Below are positions 44,187 to 45,490 of a stretch of DNA of 45,490 nucleotides, piece after piece (the first letter of the stretch is position 1; every line of letters starts with the position of its first letter). Both the position numbers and the translations under genes were made by a program. The notes below the pieces were generated by a model. It was not told the origin of the DNA and made no database searches. It worked only from the letters and a program-made list of their open reading frames with translations. The DNA comes from a virus, in IMG/VR virus record IMGVR_UViG_3300045738_002462, positions 1-45,490 of that record. One strand, written 5' to 3'.

Positions 44187-44399
44187 ATGCTCCAGCGAGA
44201 ACTGATCAACATCACCGAGTTCCAGCGGCGGGTCTGGGGTGAGAACGGCACCCCGCTCACCGCCCAGGCGATCCGAAACCAGCTCAAGCGCGGCGATCTG
44301 CCAGGACAGCAGATGGGCAAGCTGTGGTTTGTGGACTGGACGGCGTACCAGCGCCAGACTGGCGACAAACTGGTCGATGCGGTACTGAGGGCGGGATAA
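44187..44399 (+). CDS. excisionase-like (AlpA/Xis) DNA-binding protein
   Basis: 70 residues, winged-helix excisionase form: LINITEFQRRVWGENGTPLTAQAIRNQLKRGDLPGQQMGKLWFVDWTAY. It is directly coupled to the integrase gene (TAATG) and should bend attachment-site DNA to direct excision. The ATG at 44187 has GGAGGCTGAA just ahead. Confidence 0.75.
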   Translation: MLQRELINITEFQRRVWGENGTPLTAQAIRNQLKRGDLPGQQMGKLWFVDWTAYQRQTGDKLVDAVLRAG

Positions 44400-45490
44400 T
44401 GGCACCAAGGCCCAGGAAGAAGCGAAACAGCGGATTGCCGCCAAACCTCTATGCGAACGGGCGGGCGTTCAAATACCGCCGGCCAGACAACGGCACGTGG
44501 CACGGCATGGGCACCGACAAGGCCAAGGCCATCGCGGCGGCAAGCCAGCTCAACGGGCTACTGATGGCCGGCGGCGACCTGGTGGCGGACGTAATGGGCG
44601 ACTCCATGAGCCTGAATGCGTTCCTCGACTACTACGAGGCCGAGGTGTTGCCGCCCCGGGAACTGGCCCGGGCCACACTGGATCTGTACGCCGTGCGCTT
44701 CCGTCAGATTCGGGCGGCGCTGGGCGAGCGTGACATCGGGCAGATCACCATCGGCATGGTCGCGGCGTTCCTCGACAGCCTGACGCCCCGGGCGTCGAAT
44801 CAGGCGCGAGCGATCCTGGTGGATGTGTTCAACCATGCGGCCGCCAAGGGCTTGGTGGCCGACAACCCCGCCGAGGCGACGATACCCAGGCCCGAGAAGA
44901 AGGCGCGCCGCCGACATACCGTGGCCGGTGTCCAGGCTATCTACGCCGTGGCGGAGCCCTGGCTGCAGAATGCCATCGATCTGGCCCTGCTCACCGCCCA
45001 GCGGCGCGAGGACATCCTGGCGATGCGATTCGATGACATCCGTGACGGCGCCCTTCATGTGGCTCAACACAAGACGCGGCGTGCCAGTGATGCCGGCTGG
45101 ATCAGGTTGCCGATGACTCCGCAGCTCAAAGCCCTGGTGGCCCGTTGCCGGGATGACGTGCCCTCCCCGTTCCTGGTCCACCGGAAGCCGGAGCGGCGGG
45201 TGGCGAGCGGCCGGCACTGGACCCAGGTGGATAACCGTTATCTGACTCGGGCGTTCAAAGCGGCCAGGGACGCCGCCAACCCCTATCCGCACTGGTCACC
45301 AGAGCAGCAGCCGGGCTTTCATGAGCTGCGCGCCCTGAGCCTGCACCTGTACAAGAAGGCCGGTAAAGATGGGCAAAAGCTGGCCGGGCACAGCACCCGT
45401 AAGATGACGAAGAATTACGAAGCGGATCACGAAGAAGTGGTCTGGACCGAGGCCGTGGCTGACCTGGATTTGAGCAAAATCACGGGCTGA
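44399..45490 (+). CDS. int: phage integrase, tyrosine recombinase
   Basis: 363 residues, complete. N-terminal arm-binding part (about 1-60), core-binding domain (about 70-160, SLNAFLDYYEAEVLPPRELARATLDLYAVRF), then the catalytic domain: R202 (AQRREDIL), K225, H308 and R311 (HELRAL), H331 (GHSTRKM), nucleophile Y340 (TKNYEADHEE). It should join attP to the tRNA-Pro core at 961-1008. The stop is the last base of the window. Its 3' end is repeated as a relic at 479-870. Confidence 0.9.
   Translation: MAPRPRKKRNSGLPPNLYANGRAFKYRRPDNGTWHGMGTDKAKAIAAASQLNGLLMAGGDLVADVMGDSMSLNAFLDYYEAEVLPPRELARATLDLYAVRFRQIRAALGERDIGQITIGMVAAFLDSLTPRASNQARAILVDVFNHAAAKGLVADNPAEATIPRPEKKARRRHTVAGVQAIYAVAEPWLQNAIDLALLTAQRREDILAMRFDDIRDGALHVAQHKTRRASDAGWIRLPMTPQLKALVARCRDDVPSPFLVHRKPERRVASGRHWTQVDNRYLTRAFKAARDAANPYPHWSPEQQPGFHELRALSLHLYKKAGKDGQKLAGHSTRKMTKNYEADHEEVVWTEAVADLDLSKITG

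Overview
The window is one almost complete lambdoid siphovirus prophage of about 44.5 kb. It is GC-rich and sits in a bacterial chromosome at a tRNA-Pro(GGG) gene. The host is most likely a gammaproteobacterium: lambda/P22-type gene order, lipobox lipoproteins, an Rz/Rz1 pair and an E. coli-like tRNA-Pro all fit. Genus cannot be read from the sequence; a marine or halophilic genus is only a guess. No ordinary chromosomal genes are visible, apart from the tRNA remnant and an unknown gene at the far left.

Left edge (1-1008): an unknown gene (minus strand), then a decayed 3' end of an integrase gene closely similar to the intact integrase at the right end, GTTTTGCA arm-type repeats, a terminator, and the 3' half of tRNA-Pro. 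This looks like the right end of an earlier related prophage, with the present one inserted at the same tRNA. Next comes a short plus-strand accessory cassette (1217-2385) with its own promoter.

Late region (2512-27442, minus strand, read right to left): lysis genes (M15 endolysin, small holin, overlapping spanins), terminase, portal, MuF-like protein, HNH nuclease, scaffold, capsid, connectors, tail tube, tail chaperones with a programmed -1 frameshift, tape measure, and tail tip/fibre genes. Several genes are followed by strong terminators, so an antiterminator should be needed. A Q-like gene and a late promoter lie just upstream. Between tape measure and tail tip is an inserted block (10070-12550) that copies the logic of the P22 immI region: a divergent Mnt-like repressor, an Arc-like repressor, an antirepressor, and a predicted antisense RNA resembling P22 sar.

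Early leftward region (27510-34881, minus strand): cro, a tR1-like terminator, a CII-like gene, a nuclease-like gene, replication genes (with iteron-like repeats inside the initiator gene), two DNA methyltransferases, NinB, an HNH nuclease, a VRR-NUC nuclease, a DksA/TraR-type zinc protein and Q.

Immunity and early rightward region (34882-45490, plus strand): a CI repressor of LexA/S24 type, two genes in the position of lambda rexA and rexB, then an operator/promoter (PL-like) driving a long chain of overlapping genes. These include Erf annealase, a YqaJ-type exonuclease, SSB, a TnpB-like protein, an excisionase-like protein and the integrase, which ends on the last base of the window. Five copies of a 17-bp operator around cro/cI and PL define the immunity circuit.
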